Assembly: GCA_024138015.1 (NCBI GenBank)
Contig: JAMXBB010000002.1
Span: 49,780,469-49,844,468 of the forward strand
Length of the DNA: 64,000 nucleotides
Origin: Lumnitzera littorea
Lineage: Eukaryota > Streptophyta > Magnoliopsida > Myrtales > Combretaceae
Direction: 5' to 3'
This document shows, one piece after another, positions 20,057 through 30,939 of this stretch (positions are counted from its first letter, which is position 1; every line of letters starts with the position of its first letter). The notes beneath the pieces were generated by a model. That model worked only from the letters and a program-made list of their open reading frames with translations, was not told the DNA's origin and made no database searches. The translations under genes were made by a program, and so were the position numbers.

Positions 20057-23000
20057 TGCAAATGATAGACAAATGGAAATAGGAAAAAAAAAAAAAGCCA
20101 CCAATTTCTCTATATTTTATAAAGTCAATCTATCGGGTTCATTTTACTCTTTGGACAGTATAAACACATGGGGAACTTTGACAAAGTAAGGGAACTCCAG
20201 GAGGAATTTATAAGAAATTTAGAAAGAAATTGACGAAAACTTGGTTATTTAAGGTTTGTACGTCCAACCACCACCTACTAAAAGTTGCCACCACCACCAA
20301 TCGAGAAACCACCCACCATGCACTATCGATGCACCCTTTTGGTTAGACAGTAGTCAAATTTTGATCCACCAATAAATGCTTTATTGTGCTTCGATTTTCC
20401 CTTAATTTCCAAAGATACCAAATTTTGTTAGAAAGTTATGAAAAAAAATATTTCAAAGCTAATTTTTTATATAAAATTACGACAAATTACTGTTTTGATG
20501 AACTTTAGTAATTTTATAGATTGCCTATAAGACATGGTCAAAACCAAACGAATTTCAATTCTACTTTCATATACCTAAATAATGTAGGTTTAGCTCCAAA
20601 AATTTTCACTAACTTATCTATGATATACAAAGCGTTGTTAAGTAAAAACTTTTGTTGAAACTAATTACTATAATTTTGTTAATTTTTAAGTTCATAAATG
20701 ATAGCTAAATTGGAATAAATAGGAGTTTATTATGTTTCCTTAAGAAGTTCACTTAGATTTTGACATTAGTTGACTTGGAATGTAATTAAATGAGTGATGG
20801 CATTTGAATGAGTTTCATAAATAGAAGTGATCAATTTCAAGGATATACAAGTTTTGTGGCTAAAATTGTAGAATTTCTTAACATGTAACTTTTTTTTTCC
20901 CTTTAAATAAAGAGTTAAATGCGGTTTTTCTACAAAGTATAGGATGAATTAAGGTTGGGGTTGATGTTTAATTGCTAATCTTTAACTAAAAGCAAGGTGA
21001 GGGTATAGGAATGTAATGAAATAAGAGGAATTTGAGTTAGAATTAGAGGATATCTCAAAGAATTTGCTATGTAAATATTACATTAAAACCTACTCAATGG
21101 TTGAATTAAAGGATGTTCATATTTGATTTGTAACTACGATAGACTCAGTAAGTAGGTTAGAGAATCTTTTCAAGAGCTTTAAGTTAATTAGAGTTAAAGG
21201 ACATTTTAGAGTGTAACTCAAAGAATGACTTATAAGATAACTAAAGCATGACAAACTTAAATCGACCCTAAAACCTAAACACATAATTAACTTTCCTAAC
21301 TAAAGCTAATGAACTTAACATAAGGAATAATAGGTAAAATACTTATATTTTTTAAGTTATACTAAAAGTGCCATTTATAATATAGGATTTTCAATTAAGG
21401 AAACACTCCACGACTACATCTAGTCAAGTAACAAGTAATCTAGGTAGGTTAGGATTGATGCCTTACAACATTCTAGACTATTATTTTAGAGTACTTAGAA
21501 ACTTAAGTATATAATTGTTTGTAGCTGTAAGCAATTGACTGTGTACATGTAACATGTGTAATTAAATATTGACACAATGTTATGAGAGCTAAGCTCCATG
21601 TTGTATTTGTTCTATGTATATTTTGAGTGGATTGTTTGAAATTGGTTAATCATCCCAAAAATGGACTAACTCAAACTCAACTTAAAACTACTCTTAACAT
21701 GCATTACACCCCACTAGGAGACTATTAGGATTATCAAGGCAAATACCAATTCCTTCAAAAGGAACAATCGTTCGTCGATAGAGATAAGTGAAATGGTCAC
21801 TTCTTTACCCTTGGTTGAACTAAGTAATAGGAGAGGAGGTTGTAATAAGATTAAGTTAATGATTTAAAGGTTATCGCGAGAGGAGGGTATTGTCTATTGC
21901 ATAAGTTTGAGTTTAGCCTTAATTTGCAACGTTACATCATTAACTCCTCAGCCCAAATTAAAGCAAGAGCAATTTTTCTAATGTCATGATGGACTAGAAA
22001 ATGTTATACAATGGAATTTACTTGTTCACACATTGCATTTAATTTAATTGACCACCCTATTAACCTTATTGTGTATACATGCTTCTATTTCCATCCTACC
22101 TACTAAGTTGTGGTTATTCATTTTCCTATAGATTCTTTTGTAGGTTAAGAGTAATTATACAACCTTACACTCATTCCTAAAGTAGCAACTAAAAGGTTGA
22201 AGAGTGAGGAGTAATGAAGATATAATTAGCTATTATTTCTTTCTAGAGTTTTATTTGTCGTTTAAGAAACTAGTTAGACCACTAGAGCTGTTCATCAAAC
22301 CAAACATATTTGCACCAAACCATAAAATGTGATGCTTTTATGTTTTAATTCAATTTGCTGTTTGGTTTGAATAAGGTTCAAATGGTTCATAGTTCAATTT
22401 AGAGAACCAAATCGAACCTAACCACTTGAACCCAAACCAAACCTTTTATCATTAAAAAAGTAAAAATATGTAATAGTTTTTTAGTTTTAAATCCTATCAA
22501 CATTTCATTTTTATTCTATTTACCTTTTTTTTTCTTTTTTCCATTATTTATTTCATTCTTAGCCTTTACAATCCACTCATTTTCCTTCATCATTATCTCT
22601 CATTTCTAGCTGACTCACATGCCTTTACTTCATTTAAAATAAAATATTGTTATAAGATAATATTATGTAGCTTTTATTTTTGCATATCATACCTTAATTT
22701 CAACATTAATATTGGTTGAAAACTTCAATAACTATTAATAATATTAAAAAAATAGTGCTTTTAAAACGCTCTAAACCAAACCAAACTAAACCTCATTGAA
22801 AATAGTTCGGTTCAAAACCCTAAACCATTAAAAATGGTTTGATTCATTAAGTGTTTAAACTAAACCATTTTAAATGCAATTTAGTTGTGTTCGTCCCTTA
22901 AACTAAACAATGAACTCCCCTATAGACCATCATAGATGACCTAGTAGTTTTATTCATTAGTTTGTCAAGTGATATGGAGAGTAAAACCAAAAAAATATAT

Positions 23001-23261
23001 ATATAAACATTTCTTGTCCATATAAAACTGTGTATAAGAGGATATACATTGAAAAACTATTTTGCAGGTCTTTTAAAAGCAGTTGCTAAACTATTATATA
23101 AATTTTACATAAAAGCAGATGTCCAACTGGATGATTTAAAGCATCTTAGTCAAGTTCACCTTATGTGAACCATGTTTATAATGGCAATTGTAAAATTAAC
23201 TTCCATCTTAGAATTGTTTATACAGTAAAACTCTTATGACTCTATCATTTGGGGTATGACA
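20057..23261 (+). mobile_element. Degraded solo LTR (related to the one at 50372-53262)
   Basis: Collinear with the 50.4-53.3 kb LTR. Shared anchors include a CCACCACC-rich leader (about 20270 and 51090), AACTAAGTRAYAGGAGAGGAGGT (about 21820 and 52535) with flanking sequence, a TCCTTTTGTAGGT-like block (about 22130 and 52840), and a GACTCTATNA..GGGG..GACA-like end (23261 and 53262). A 5 bp repeat CATAT flanks the proposed limits (20052-20056 and 23262-23266). The left limit is uncertain because the flank is AT-rich. It contains a MITE at 22283-22922. No internal domain is present. Confidence 0.6.
22283..22922. mobile_element. hAT-type MITE
   Basis: A 640 bp non-coding element with terminal inverted repeats TAGAGCTGTTCATC and (reverse complement of the right end) TAGGGGAGTTCATT, close to the TAGGGGTGTTCATC ends common in plant hAT elements. 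It is flanked by an 8 bp duplication with one mismatch, TAGACCAC (22275-22282) and TAGACCAT (22923-22930), the size hAT transposases make. The interior is rich in AAACCAAA-type motifs on both strands. It would need a hAT transposase in trans. Confidence 0.85.
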
Positions 23262-23266
23262 CATAT

Positions 23267-25514
23267 TACAACCTAAGTCTCACATATTGTCCATAAAATT
23301 GACATAAGGCACAATTCCCTTGAAATTGAATCAAATCATGAAAGTTCTTGGAATAGTGTAACTAAGGAACTTGATGAAGAAGTTTAGAGACATTATGAAA
23401 GATCAAAACAAATGCTACATTAATTCATTAAAGCCGATTCTTCTCAAGCTAAGAAATGTTGATGACCAACATGAAAAACTACTATTTCATGATATCAAGA
23501 TTGGTTTTTACAAATTGCAATTTGATACTATAAGAATCAAAGGAAATCTAAGAGATTCAAGGACAATTCCTTTTAAGAGAGAGCAAATGATACAAACAAG
23601 GTCTTTGAAAAAAAAAAAAAAAACTAAATATGAATTTTATTATCTTTTGTATAAATAGATTCAATTTCTTATTTCTAAAACTTAGTTTGATAGGTATCTT
23701 TCTTCTTTTTTTTTAAGACAACAAATCTTTTAATTTCCTTCAGATTTAGTTACCTTGAATATTAAATGTTATTATGCTTACAAATAGGAAAAGCTTCTAA
23801 TCAATTAAAGATATAGTCACTTGACATTAAATAAAGAAATTGTTTTCTCAAGATTTGTATTGTAGCTTTCTTTTTCATTAATAATGTAAGACTATCTTTT
23901 TTCTAACTAGTGATATGATATTATCATACAAATCATTAATAGTGTAAGGCTATCATTTAAATTCAGTGATATAAAGCAATTAGATAAATTTTTCAAGTTC
24001 ATTATTTCTTTTCATAAAAGATTAAAAAAATATTTTATTTATTCTATAGCATGTTAGAATATTTATTATTTTGATTACGTCATTTTAAATTTCCAAGTTT
24101 CCCATTATCTTATTATTTTTGCTTCCACCATTCTACATCAATCTTATATGTACTTATTTTACATCTAATTTATATCTATTTAAAGTCGAACATTTTGAAA
24201 ATTATATGATTGTGTCTTAACGATTTTTATTCCATAATTATGTGAATGTGATAATCAGGAAATGAAAGCTAAAAAGTAAAATTCACATATTTTAAAAGTG
24301 AAAAAGATTAGAATTTATATTCTATTGCGAAAAGAAATTTTAATTGGTTTTTATTTGTTAAAATAAATGAAGTAAAGGATAAATAACTCCAACTTCATAC
24401 ATTTTTATTACATATTTAATTTATGAGAAAAATATATATGTCTATATACTTACATCATATTTGATACAACAGAATAAACTTGGATGGAATCGTGATTTTG
24501 AAATTTATTCCCTCTCCCATATTTGAAAGTGTTTTAGAAACTGGGGAATCTAAATAAGGGGAGAGTTTGATTCCACCTTGTAAGTGATAAAAATCATGAT
24601 TTCATTCCCTCCTTATTAATTATTAGTTAAAAAATAACTTAACCTTCAACTCAGTTATGATATCCACTAAATAAAGCCATGTTTGACAAATACTAATATA
24701 TACACGTTTTAATATGTTACAACTAAATATAATATTGAAATACAATCAACATTTCTATGGTATTTCCATGCATAGAAATAGATTTATCACTTTAATCCAA
24801 ATTCCATTCTATTATATTTCAGTTCATTATATTTCAAACCATTCATTCATGGTAAACATAACATTATACTTTAGTCTTTTGTAATCTTATTTTGATAAAC
24901 TTATGGTATAAAAATGCCACCAAAAAGATTTTTGAAAAAAATAGAAAAAGAGAGAGAGAGAGATATGAGCATAACTCTACTATTTAACCGACTTGACTCG
25001 TTCATCAAATAAGTCTAACCGAGTACATAACTCAACCTAATTTAAAAGTAGTAAAAAAAATAGAAGAACGAAAAAAGAGAGAAGGTATTAACTGAATAGC
25101 CCTATAACAAAAAATTTCGTTTTTAAACACTTTAATAAGTGTGGTAAAAGCTCATATTAATAAAATCATAAACCAAGGAAAAAATGCATGCAACTCATAT
25201 GAAAATAGATATATTAATATTTTTATACCTCAAAAGCTAGATATAAATACTTCAAATGATGTAGTTACCTTTTTGTATTACATGATAATTTTTATGTAGA
25301 AGAAGAAGAAGACATATATAAAGCAATATAACTTGGAAATTTTGAAGGATGCCTTTAAATGAAATTTTATACTTTACCGTATGATTATTTTTTCGTAAAA
25401 TCTGCAATTTTAAAATGCAAAAATTTTCTTTTCTTAGTGCCTTATGTGATCTATTCAACATAGTGCCTAGTTCTTGTTTATTGAATACATCATTCAAAAT
25501 ATCCAGTAACTAAC
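23267..25514. other. AT-rich intergenic sequence
   Basis: No gene or repeat I can support. A 95-codon ORF at 23371-23658 ends in a lysine run from a poly-A tract and resembles nothing I know. A pair of ATGTTTG-type inverted ends near 24684 and 24862 may be a decayed MITE, but no target duplication fits. A GA microsatellite lies at about 24950-24962. Confidence 0.5.
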
Positions 25515-25517
25515 TTA

Positions 25518-25960
25518 CACTGTTTGGATGTTAGGAAATCAACCGAAAGCAACATAATTCAGTAAAAATGGGATGAAATATTGTATTTGACAATTTCAAT
25601 ATGACACGAAAATAGAATGAATTAGGTAGAAAAGAATGAAAACACTTCAACTATTAAGCAACTTTTGTTTTTCTTCAAATTTGGAGAGAAAACAAAGCAA
25701 ATGGGTAGAAATAAAACAAAGTTAGAAAAATATCCTAAAAGCAAGTTAAAGAAGAAAAAATTAGGGATATTTTAATCTATTAAAAATTTTAATTCTTTCC
25801 ATTTCCTTTCTTATTCCAACCAAACAATATAGAAACGAAATATTTTCTTTTATTTCCTTTCATTTCTATCTTATAAATACAAAGCACAAGTATAACTAAC
25901 ATTTCCTTTCCTTTTCAATGATTTCCAACCATTTCCACTCGTTAAAATTGCCAAACAGTA
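25518..25960. mobile_element. Tourist/Harbinger-like MITE
   Basis: A 443 bp AT-rich, non-coding segment with terminal inverted repeats CACTGTTTGG and (reverse complement of the right end) TACTGTTTGG. It is flanked by the trinucleotide TTA at 25515-25517 and 25961-25963, the typical target duplication of PIF/Harbinger elements. It lies about 0.9 kb downstream of the BED/hAT gene. Confidence 0.75.
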
Positions 25961-25963
25961 TTA

Positions 25964-26892
25964 GTCTAATGGAGTTAATTTACGTACATGGGAACAAAAT
26001 ATCCAATATGAATTGAAAGGTTATCCAAATATCGACCACGTAAAGAAGTATCATTGTAATTAGATCCCATCACTTTGTCATCAAATCCCCATTCAATTGA
26101 CCTCGTTGACTCGTATTGACGACGATCCTCAAAAACCCAATCGACCCACCTGGTCTAACCCAATTTTTATAGGATCCAGCCAAGTTGTTCATGTCATAAT
26201 GCACAATCTTCTCCTATTTAAGAATGCACTAATTTACTAAAACAATTTACCTAGGTTAAAAAAGAAACAAAACAAAACATAAATTGTAAAAAACTCTCAA
26301 TTCGACCTTAACCCTTTTTCATTCCCAGGTAAACCTTCTGGCCCAAGACTGACAGTATTGTATATAATTAGGCCCTGGCCCTCCAACATGAAGCATCATC
26401 CTAAATGCTCATACGCAAGTACTATTGATTCACATAAAACTAAAAGGAGGAAATAAACGACTAGATGAATCCTATTCCATCATCATGGCCTGCCTCTTTT
26501 ATGCAGAGCGCATTAGAACATACTCGAGCTATTCAGCTCTAACTCTTAACTATCCCCAGAAACAAGATGGAAGGAGAAACAAGAAGCTACTTTAATTCCA
26601 TAGCCCTGGTACTACATGCAATGACAGAAAAGGGACATGGGATTTATCTCTCCAGTCTCTGCCCATGGACGGTTACAGCCGCCCCCATGTGCCCGCATTT
26701 AATAAACAAGGCACCACTTAGAAATATGTTAGCGGTAAGTCAGTGGAAGATAAACACTAGCCTTACCCGAAATCATAAACTTTCCTGTGCGTCAAAGTTA
26801 CCTATCAGAAGTGTAGATCCAAAGCCGCATGACTCTGCTTCTCAAGCCAAAACGGAAAAATGATGTACATAAATTATCAGGGTCAGTTTAAG
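25964..26892. other. 3' flank and likely 3' UTR of the BED/hAT gene
   Basis: The stretch next to 26892 is less AT-rich than the surroundings and probably holds the transcript's 3' UTR. I find no clear polyadenylation signal on the minus strand. A plus-strand ORF of 98 codons (26567-26863) looks like chance. Confidence 0.4.
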
Positions 26893-28860
26893 TCAACTTT
26901 CTAGTTCACTCTTTATCCAATCCTGGGAACACATCAATGCTTGCAAAGTAGATGGCCCAAGAGAAGTATGGTTACGGTCAAGCATTCTACCGCACGTATG
27001 AAATGCAGTCTCGGATTGAACATTGGACATTGGAATCGCCAATACATTTCGAACCATCATAGACAGAATGGGGTACCTTGGCGCATGGACCTTCCACCAA
27101 TTTAATACATCAAAATCAGCATTACGTGGGAAGAGTGGCTCTTCTAGATACTTGACAAGGTCAGATTTCACAGCTTCATTTTGAGATGTTTCATGAAGGT
27201 ACTTATCAAATCCAACCAATCTGTCCTTGGTTTCATTGCCATTAACTGGGCATACAGGACTAGATGATAACAGAGAACCTACAGAGTCCTCATTGTAAAG
27301 TGTCTTGATACCGTTGAGAACACCATTTATGTGAGCCTGGGCTTCACTTCCATAGATCTGAGGAAAATAATACTCCACTAACTTCATTTTAAACCGGGGG
27401 TCCAAGAAAACTGCAATGGCCAGTCCCAGGCTACATCTCTCCCAATAGTCATCAAATTTCTGTCTCAACTTCATGGCCAAAGAACTGATATAATTATCCG
27501 AACTTTTAGACCATCCTATAAATTTCAAGTGAAGATCACAAATCAAAGGAAAATATATATTTGCAGTTGAATACTTGCTTCTGGTGAAATCTAATATAAT
27601 CTCCACGAAGACATTCAAGATACACACAAGTGCACCTACTTTTTCCCACTCTTCATCATCAGGACATGCAAATAACGGATCATCTTCTCGTAGAAGCAGA
27701 AACACACCCTTGTACTCTAAGGCAACTTCAAGCATTCGATAAGTCGAGTCCCAACCCAGTTTATTATCTGGAAGCAAGCATTTTTGAGTATCCATACTTA
27801 ATTTTTGTACCATTCCATTGAACCTCTCTTCTGCAGCTTGTGAACTTTTGATATAACGAATGCTTTCCCTAATCTTGTGATTGACCTCCAGCAATGATTC
27901 CATTGCTTCCTGGACCATCAGGTTTATAACACTGGCTGCACACCGCACATCAAAGAGTTGGCCATCTCCGGAAAGAAACCTATTCTGAGACAGTCGATCT
28001 TTGGTTCTAGAAATTATATTGTTAGAGGAACAACCCTCAACTGTCATGCAAAACAACTTCCGATCAATATCCCAGTCCATTAAACATGACATTATTGCAT
28101 CAGCTTGCATGTCCTCAGTATGTGAAGAATCAACCATCAAAAGGCTCAGTATTTTCTTCTTCAGCAGCCAGGCTTCATCAATGAAATGTGCTTTCAAGCA
28201 AAAGTACTGGATGTCATCTGAACTGGCCCACAAATCAGTACTGATGCTAATTTTACCAGGCAATTTATCCAAGACCTCAAACACCTTTTGCTTCTCTTTC
28301 TCATGAATTTCTAGGCAATCTGCCTCAACTTTATCATAGGTTACAAGCTCAAAAAGTGGCTGTAAGTTCTTGACAAACACCTTGAACCCAACATGTTCAA
28401 CCATAGTTAACGGATAGCCATGTAAGATGATCATACGGGCAAGATCAAATTGACTCCTCCTTTGATCAAATGTACTAACCATGGGATTCACAGAGTCTTC
28501 CTTCATCTGGTCCTGCTCAAACTTTATATTCACAAGGCCCAATCCTTCATCCTTTTTCTGCTCCTGATTATAACTAGAATTCATAAGGGCAAGAGGTTGC
28601 TCCCTTTTCTTGTCCCGTGGGGAAAAATACTGAATAATATCATCACTAGCAGGATTGGAATTTCTTTGACACCTAATTAAATGGTTTCTCAGATGAGATG
28701 TTCCACTCGTACTCGATCCGCTCAGCCTCTTTTTACAATGCCTGCATATAGCCACATAGGTCTCACCTTTCTTTAACCGATCAAAGTCGTTCCATACAAC
28801 AGATTTTAGTCTACTGGTATTGACAATGACTGCATCTGATAAATCCATTGCATTGACCAT
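26893..28860 (-). CDS. BED zinc-finger, hAT transposase-derived protein (RICESLEEPER/DAYSLEEPER-like), probably domesticated
   Basis: An uninterrupted 655-codon frame in one exon. Domains in order: a BED zinc finger (about residues 20-66; C39, C42, H60, C64, with H56) expected to bind DNA; an RNase H-like hAT core (about 200-420); a DUF4413-like region (about 425-515; LRQKFDDYWERC and FLDPRFKM); and a C-terminal hAT dimerisation domain (about 575-650; LNWWKVHAPRYPILS, then QSETAF and GRMLDRNHTSL). The length fits plant domesticated hAT proteins. Of the catalytic triad, D209 (STDLWAS) and E617 (QSETAF) remain, but the second Asp is E275 (TVEGCSSNN where transposases have TVDNASSN). The CxxH motif is C307-A-A-S310. 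Cutting activity is therefore unlikely. No terminal inverted repeats are evident nearby, and the frame is intact while every neighbour is broken. A nuclear DNA-binding or regulatory role is inferred from DAYSLEEPER. The start at 28860 follows a probable splice acceptor; M5 is an alternative. Confidence 0.9.
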   Translation of the reverse strand: MVNAMDLSDAVIVNTSRLKSVVWNDFDRLKKGETYVAICRHCKKRLSGSSTSGTSHLRNHLIRCQRNSNPASDDIIQYFSPRDKKREQPLALMNSSYNQEQKKDEGLGLVNIKFEQDQMKEDSVNPMVSTFDQRRSQFDLARMIILHGYPLTMVEHVGFKVFVKNLQPLFELVTYDKVEADCLEIHEKEKQKVFEVLDKLPGKISISTDLWASSDDIQYFCLKAHFIDEAWLLKKKILSLLMVDSSHTEDMQADAIMSCLMDWDIDRKLFCMTVEGCSSNNIISRTKDRLSQNRFLSGDGQLFDVRCAASVINLMVQEAMESLLEVNHKIRESIRYIKSSQAAEERFNGMVQKLSMDTQKCLLPDNKLGWDSTYRMLEVALEYKGVFLLLREDDPLFACPDDEEWEKVGALVCILNVFVEIILDFTRSKYSTANIYFPLICDLHLKFIGWSKSSDNYISSLAMKLRQKFDDYWERCSLGLAIAVFLDPRFKMKLVEYYFPQIYGSEAQAHINGVLNGIKTLYNEDSVGSLLSSSPVCPVNGNETKDRLVGFDKYLHETSQNEAVKSDLVKYLEEPLFPRNADFDVLNWWKVHAPRYPILSMMVRNVLAIPMSNVQSETAFHTCGRMLDRNHTSLGPSTLQALMCSQDWIKSELES

Positions 28861-28871
28861 GTGAATCCTCA

Positions 28872-28883
28872 GCTCTGCATGTG
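28872..28883 (-). promoter_or_regulatory. Minimal uORF just upstream of the BED/hAT start codon
   Basis: On the minus strand, within the inferred coding exon, ATGCAGAGCTGA (Met-Gln-Ser-stop) ends a few bases before the main ATG. It begins next to the proposed splice acceptor at 28884. Such a short uORF could lower or tune initiation at the main start. Function is inferred. Confidence 0.4.
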
Positions 28884-30714
28884 CTGCAAAGAAACTGTTT
28901 CATCATTCTCAAGAATTCATGTAATCAAGGGTAAATTTGGGTATGAGTTATTCAACTGAAAAAGGAACACATAAAAAATAACATGTAACAACCCAGGGCT
29001 TGACATAACAAAACAAGAAGGTGGTGCTTCATGATTTGATTGCATTAGCAGGAACTTACAAGATCAATAAATAAGTCCATATGGAAAATGAAGGGGGAAA
29101 TAAATCTGTCTCACGCAGGCTAGGCTATCTTCAGACCACTAACATTAGAAATGTAAACTATTGCCCTTGGTTGATAGAAAACTAACGTTCATAATAAATA
29201 TACCCATAAATCTCTTTGTCATTAAGCCTAAGAAAACATTAAGTTCAAAGAAATTAGGAGGAAGATTCTCAAAGTGTACTATCCAACAAAATCTTTTTAA
29301 ACTAAGGTGAATAGACTAAAAGAATTACATGCCATAAATATAAACTTTGCTTAGGATAGGCAACATGAATTGTGAAAGAAGATGATACAAACTGCTAAGG
29401 ATCCTCATAAGACCATAATGTCATATATGTTAAAACATAAAAACCTATAACCCTGCAAATCCTAAACAACATTCCATGAAGAAAAAAGAATAAGAAATAA
29501 CTCATAAATCAACTGACAAGCACAATAACAAGAATTCATGAACTCTATGTACTGTAACAGGGACTAATATTCATTATTCATTGATAAAGAATGCCTACCA
29601 GGAAAACACCCAAAAAAAATAAAGAGATGCATCAGGAAATCGAGTAATAAATTCACAAAGAACTTACTCTATTACAATTTTATAGTCTTATCCCCACAGG
29701 TTGAAGCTAACATCCCGCTCAATTTAAGTTGATAAGGACAATTATATCTGATCAATATAACAGGCTAATAATTCCGAATATTCCCACAATTCTAACGAGA
29801 TTTGGGAAGCACAGAAGATCTGGTACAGATTGTGCAAAAGCACAGGATTCAGCCATAAAAGTATGTCACCAATCAATCATAATGCCTCAAGCATCAATAT
29901 AATGTATGCAGAGAAATTCCAAATAAAATGACGAGTTTCCTTCCCCAGACAGCAATTAGAACTAGCATTGTATCAGCTACACAAAAAGCCAGATTTCGTG
30001 AACTTCTAAAACAGCAGTATTGCTACGCAGTTATTCATAAATCAACACTCGATTATATATAATTCATCCTAATTACAAGACTAGCACATTTGTTGAATCA
30101 TCATAAAACAACAGCAAGTGATATAAAATGTCAAATGTAGCAACCCAAGCAACGCGAACTAAAACCAGTTTCGCGCTTCTTTTTCAATACAGCTCTACGT
30201 AGATTCTCAATCAAATCAACACAAGCTAGTCTTAGAATGTACGAACAAAACTCTCATCCAATCCATATATTAAAAGAAAGATAGCATTTTTTTTTTTTAG
30301 GGGAAAAGAAAAAGAAAAGAAAGAAAACGTAAATAAATAAATAAGCATTTCAGAAGCAACATTAATATTAACAATGTAGGGGGGAAAAGGAAAAACAGTA
30401 CTAGAAAGAGATGGACCGTAATCAACTGTTTTTATACATGTATCCCTAAATCCTGTTCACGTCGGGTCGGGAAGATCGATCAAGGGTATGACCCGATTTT
30501 CACTGACCGGGTCGGATCATCCGAAAAAGAAAGCATCTTTATACGCTTTTAATGAATTGAACTCTAAACGGGTTTCGGATCCGGAAAGGCAAAAAGGTGC
30601 AGTTTCGGAGCAAACCAAAACAATGAATAAAAAAGAACCCATATATAAAGTCCAAGCATGACAACAATAAATAAATGAGAAGATACAAATTTTAGGGTTT
30701 TAGAGATTACATAC
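28884..30714 (-). other. Probable 5' UTR intron of the BED/hAT gene
   Basis: On the minus strand a donor GTATGTAATC starts at 30714, after a CT-rich leader, and an acceptor TTTCTTTGCAG ends at 28884, just before the coding exon. The 1.83 kb between is AT-rich with no open frame. Long 5' UTR introns are common in plant genes and in hAT-derived genes of this group. Splicing is inferred from these signals only. Confidence 0.55.
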
Positions 30715-30840
30715 GCGTCAATGAAGAAGCTTGAATTAGGGTTTGAGGTTGGGAGTAGTCTGTCTTTAAGAGAAACAGAAAGAGGGAGAGAATGAAGATT
30801 TAATAGTAAAGTGGATTTTGCAGTGAAAAGGAGAAGCGCG
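30715..30840 (-). other. Probable 5' UTR leader exon of the BED/hAT gene
   Basis: On the minus strand this reads as a typical plant leader: CT-rich (TTCTCTCCCTCTTTCTGTTT), then AAACCCTAATTC, ending at the donor GTATGT. The 5' limit is approximate. A CCAAT motif on the minus strand at 30935-30939 lies about 100 bp further upstream; no clear TATA box is seen. Confidence 0.45.
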
Positions 30841-30939
30841 TAAATGGGTTTGGAGGAGGGAAGAAGGCGGGTTAAGGAATTGATGATTATGGTAATAGGT
30901 CGGCCCGAGGAACATCGGAACGGGTGGACCCATTATTGG

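Noticed and set aside
23371..23658. 95-codon ORF
   Set aside because: No recognisable motif, ends in a poly-A-derived lysine run, and lies in featureless AT-rich DNA.
24684..24862. Possible MITE with ATGTTTG-type inverted ends
   Set aside because: Inverted ends are weak and no target duplication fits.
26567..26863. 98-codon plus-strand ORF beside the BED/hAT gene
   Set aside because: Lies antisense to the likely 3' UTR and has no domain or coding signature.
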